From VXYL01 sp965116345 (lineage in GTDB: Bacteria > Pseudomonadota > Gammaproteobacteria > Pseudomonadales > Azotimanducaceae), in NCBI GenBank assembly GCA_965116345.1, contig OZ220680.1:3596001-3660000 (forward strand): a stretch of 64,000 bases of DNA, written 5' to 3'. The position numbers and the translations under genes were made by a program. This document shows, in pieces, positions 62,295-64,000 of the stretch. The stretch's first letter is position 1; every line of letters begins with the position of its first letter. The notes beneath the pieces are model-generated. The model did not search any database. It was not told where the DNA came from and worked only from the letters and a program-made list of their open reading frames with translations.

Positions 62295-62319
62295 ATACCC
62301 GACTGATTTTGTCGGATTT
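62295..62319 (+). promoter_or_regulatory. Candidate IscR type-1 binding site at nfuA
   Basis: A 25-bp site starting ATACCCGACT and ending GTCGGATTT matches the IscR type-1 consensus (ATASYYGACT-N5-AGTCRRSTAT) at 22 of 25 positions by hand count. It ends 3 bp before the nfuA ATG and covers the place where a -10 (near TATACC) and ribosome site would be. In E. coli nfuA is repressed by IscR. No iscR gene is in the window, so this is inference. Confidence 0.6.
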
Positions 62320-62322
62320 GCC

Positions 62323-62901
62323 ATGGTCGACATCTCCCAGGCGGCTCAAGTGTATCTGTGCGAACTGCTCGGCAAGCAGGAAGCCGGCTCCGGCATCCGC
62401 ATGTTCGTCGCTCAGCCCGGAACTCCCCATGCCGAGACCTGCATCGCCTACTGCCGTCCGGGCGAGCAGCAGGATGACGATTCGCCGGTGGAATACGACG
62501 GTTTCACGGCTTGGTTCGAAGCCCGCAGCGAACCTTACCTGGTCGATGCCGTGGTCGACTTCCAGGAAGACCGCATGGGCGGCCAACTGACGATCAAGGC
62601 GCCCAACGCCCGGACCCCCAGCGTCGACGAGAACTCGCCCTTGGAGGACCGCATCAACTACGTGCTCTACAACGAGATCAACCCGGGACTCGCCGCCCAC
62701 GGCGGCCAGGTGACTTTGGTGGAGGTGGTAGAGGATTCGACGGCCGTACTGCAGTTCGGCGGCGGCTGCCAGGGCTGCGCGGCGGTGGACATCACCCTCA
62801 AGCAGAGTGTCGAACGCTCGCTCATGGAGCAGATTCCCGATTTGACCGCCATCCGCGACGTCACCGACCACACCGTCACGGACAACGCCTACTACCGCTA
62901 A
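62323..62901 (+). CDS. nfuA: Fe-S biogenesis protein NfuA
   Basis: A 192-residue Fe-S carrier. It has a degenerate A-type domain (residues 1-95) and an Nfu domain with the cluster ligands in FGGGCQGCAAVDITLKQSVE (C-x2-C, near 149-152). It delivers [4Fe-4S] clusters to target enzymes, for example under oxidative stress. The ATG at 62323 matches the family start (MVDISQAAQVYLCELLGKQ). No Shine-Dalgarno is evident, so the mRNA may be nearly leaderless. Confidence 0.95.
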   Translation: MVDISQAAQVYLCELLGKQEAGSGIRMFVAQPGTPHAETCIAYCRPGEQQDDDSPVEYDGFTAWFEARSEPYLVDAVVDFQEDRMGGQLTIKAPNARTPSVDENSPLEDRINYVLYNEINPGLAAHGGQVTLVEVVEDSTAVLQFGGGCQGCAAVDITLKQSVERSLMEQIPDLTAIRDVTDHTVTDNAYYR

Positions 62902-63293
62902 TGCGCCTCGTAGGGGACGGGCTTGTCCGAGGAAGTCTGCTTTCAACCATTTGATTTAACACGATTTAAGCCAATATATCCAGCTTGTATTACTGGATCC
63001 GTTTCTGGTATGAAGCAGGGAGAGCGCGACGTCAGGCTAGGCTGGTCGGACGGACGTAAGGACAGATGTACGTGTGACGGCGCGGGCAGCGGCCGAGCCG
63101 GGATGGACGATAGGACTTCTTGACGGCGGCGGCTCTGGTACTGGGGCGTCGTCGACCCTCGAAAGCGCCGCAGGTTGGCGACGTCGACCGTAAGCGTCGA
63201 TGTCTCGCGTTCACAGGCTCGTGGGGCACGCCCAATGCACTGCCGCCACCGTTTCCTGCTATCGTCACATGCTGATTACTGGTAGAGGCAGGG
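62902..63293. other. Gene-free stretch (392 bp), partly AT-rich
   Basis: From about 62940 to 63010 the sequence is clearly more AT-rich than the rest of the window, with a repeated GATTTAA and a perfect 6-bp inverted repeat (ATCCAG at 62978 and CTGGAT at 62993). Short open frames here have no known pattern. I see no RNA gene. It precedes a restriction-endonuclease-like gene and may mark the edge of acquired DNA. Confidence 0.5.
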
Positions 63294-64000
63294 ATGGAGA
63301 AACTGGTACGGCTTGTAGCCGTACTACGGCAGCGGATCGATGAGCACAACACGGCACTGAGGGGCAGCGAAGCGCTTACACGGTATGCATTGGTCGACCC
63401 GTGGCTGCGATGTCTGGGGTGGGACACCGAGGATCCTGCACAGGTGGTCCCCGAGTACCACATTCCGTCGAGCCAAGGGAGGGCCGCCGACTACGCGCTG
63501 TTTGCGCGCCCGGAACGGGAGCACGGTGCCGGACCGGACGTGATCGTTGAAGCGAAGAAGCTCGGCTCCCGGCTGTCGGAGGCCGCGCAGCAGGCAGTCA
63601 ACTATTGCACGGTTGACGGATTCGAGCACTTCGTCGTGACCGACGGCAAGGAGTGGCAGCTTTTCGAGACGTTGCGAAGGGGGAACCTCGATGCCAAGCG
63701 CATTGCCCGGTTCGACTTGCATGTGGATGCGACGGCGGATGTGTGTCGTAAAGCGCTCGCGCTGTGGCGGTGGGGATTCGAGGATGGTGTTGTGGAGGTG
63801 GCGCCGCCCTTGGGGTTGGCAACCGAGAAAACTAGCGCAGTGCCGCCGTCGACGTCTGAGAGGTCGCCGGCGCCCGTTGCCGAGGAGCCTAGTCAACCCT
63901 CGTCGGCGCAGTCCAACCAAGCGGGGTGGGTGTCGCTGGGTGTCTTGGCACCCGACAGGGGCACTAAGCCAACCGAGGTGCGAATGCCGACGGGCGACAT
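63294..64000 (+). CDS. Type I restriction HsdR-N-like nuclease protein (cut by right edge)
   Basis: The first ~235 residues of a protein with the N-terminal nuclease fold of type I restriction R subunits: ALTRYALVDPWLRCLGWDTEDPAQVVPEYHIPSSQGRAADYALF, then DVIVEAKKLGSRLSEAAQQAVNYC, giving the PD-(D/E)xK residues Asp, Glu and Lys. VVTDGKEWQLFE continues the fold. From about residue 165 it is Ser/Pro-rich, unlike the helicase that follows in true HsdR. It may be an orphan nuclease used in defence. The ATG at 63294 has AGGCAGGG upstream. The 3' end is beyond the window. Confidence 0.78.
   Translation, partial: MEKLVRLVAVLRQRIDEHNTALRGSEALTRYALVDPWLRCLGWDTEDPAQVVPEYHIPSSQGRAADYALFARPEREHGAGPDVIVEAKKLGSRLSEAAQQAVNYCTVDGFEHFVVTDGKEWQLFETLRRGNLDAKRIARFDLHVDATADVCRKALALWRWGFEDGVVEVAPPLGLATEKTSAVPPSTSERSPAPVAEEPSQPSSAQSNQAGWVSLGVLAPDRGTKPTEVRMPTGD

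Noticed and set aside
62159..62322. Cobalamin or SAH riboswitch before metH
   Set aside because: The interval is short, holds simple repeats and shows none of the conserved riboswitch boxes.

Overview
The window is GC-rich chromosomal DNA of a Gammaproteobacterium. The gene order tig-clpP-clpX-lon-hupB-ppiD, the pair rnhA-dnaQ, and lolCDE, nhaB, sohB, nudC, nfuA and metH all fit that class. I cannot name a genus. Nothing indicates a plasmid or phage. Most of the window is housekeeping DNA, with a few accessory patches.

Left part (1-4310): an ABC-2-type ATPase cut by the left edge, divergent from a CPBP membrane protease and a methyltransferase. Next comes about 1.3 kb of tandem repeats (three units of about 455 bp, each with REP-like palindromes and a 75-bp inverted repeat). 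These abut a Y1/REP-associated transposase gene with a well-matched LexA (SOS) box in front of it.

The most unusual region is 4377-18020: twelve genes on the minus strand, with 0 to about 120 bp between neighbours and four 4-base overlaps. In transcription order they encode a secreted TPR protein with a TonB_C-like end, a Gly/Ser/Pro-rich lipoprotein, a second lipoprotein, a membrane-anchored TPR-like protein, a membrane-anchored PEGA/SUMF1-like protein, a small exported protein, a MotA/TolQ/ExbB-type channel subunit, an Hsp70/actin-fold protein with an FHA-like tail, two vWA proteins, and two more lipoproteins. Both vWA proteins begin with one membrane helix containing a Ser-Phe-Leu-Asp-Val motif, which resembles the ExbD/TolR helix. 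I read the set as a proton-channel-linked, envelope-spanning machine of unknown job. A divergent gene (18354) encodes a secreted protein that looks like a degenerate metallopeptidase.

Middle (19270-36391): tusA, an L-2-hydroxyglutarate dehydrogenase-like oxidase, an AlaA-type aminotransferase, msrB, a gamma-glutamyltransferase-like protein, a spermidine-synthase-like system split into membrane and exported halves, an enoyl-CoA hydratase, apbE, lolC-lolD-lolE, a DUF2062 protein, comEC and clpB. The tRNA genes Pro, Arg and His follow, with a probably acquired fic gene between Arg and His.

Right part (38435-64000): the protein quality-control block tig-clpP-clpX-lon-hupB-ppiD; a YafS-like methyltransferase with rnhA and dnaQ; nhaB; nudC; an SCP2-like protein; sohB-acuI-vanY-like genes; a CPA2 antiporter; the sulfite reductase/DUF934 pair; metH; and nfuA with a candidate IscR site at its start. 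The right edge cuts an orphan restriction-endonuclease-like gene that follows an AT-richer stretch.
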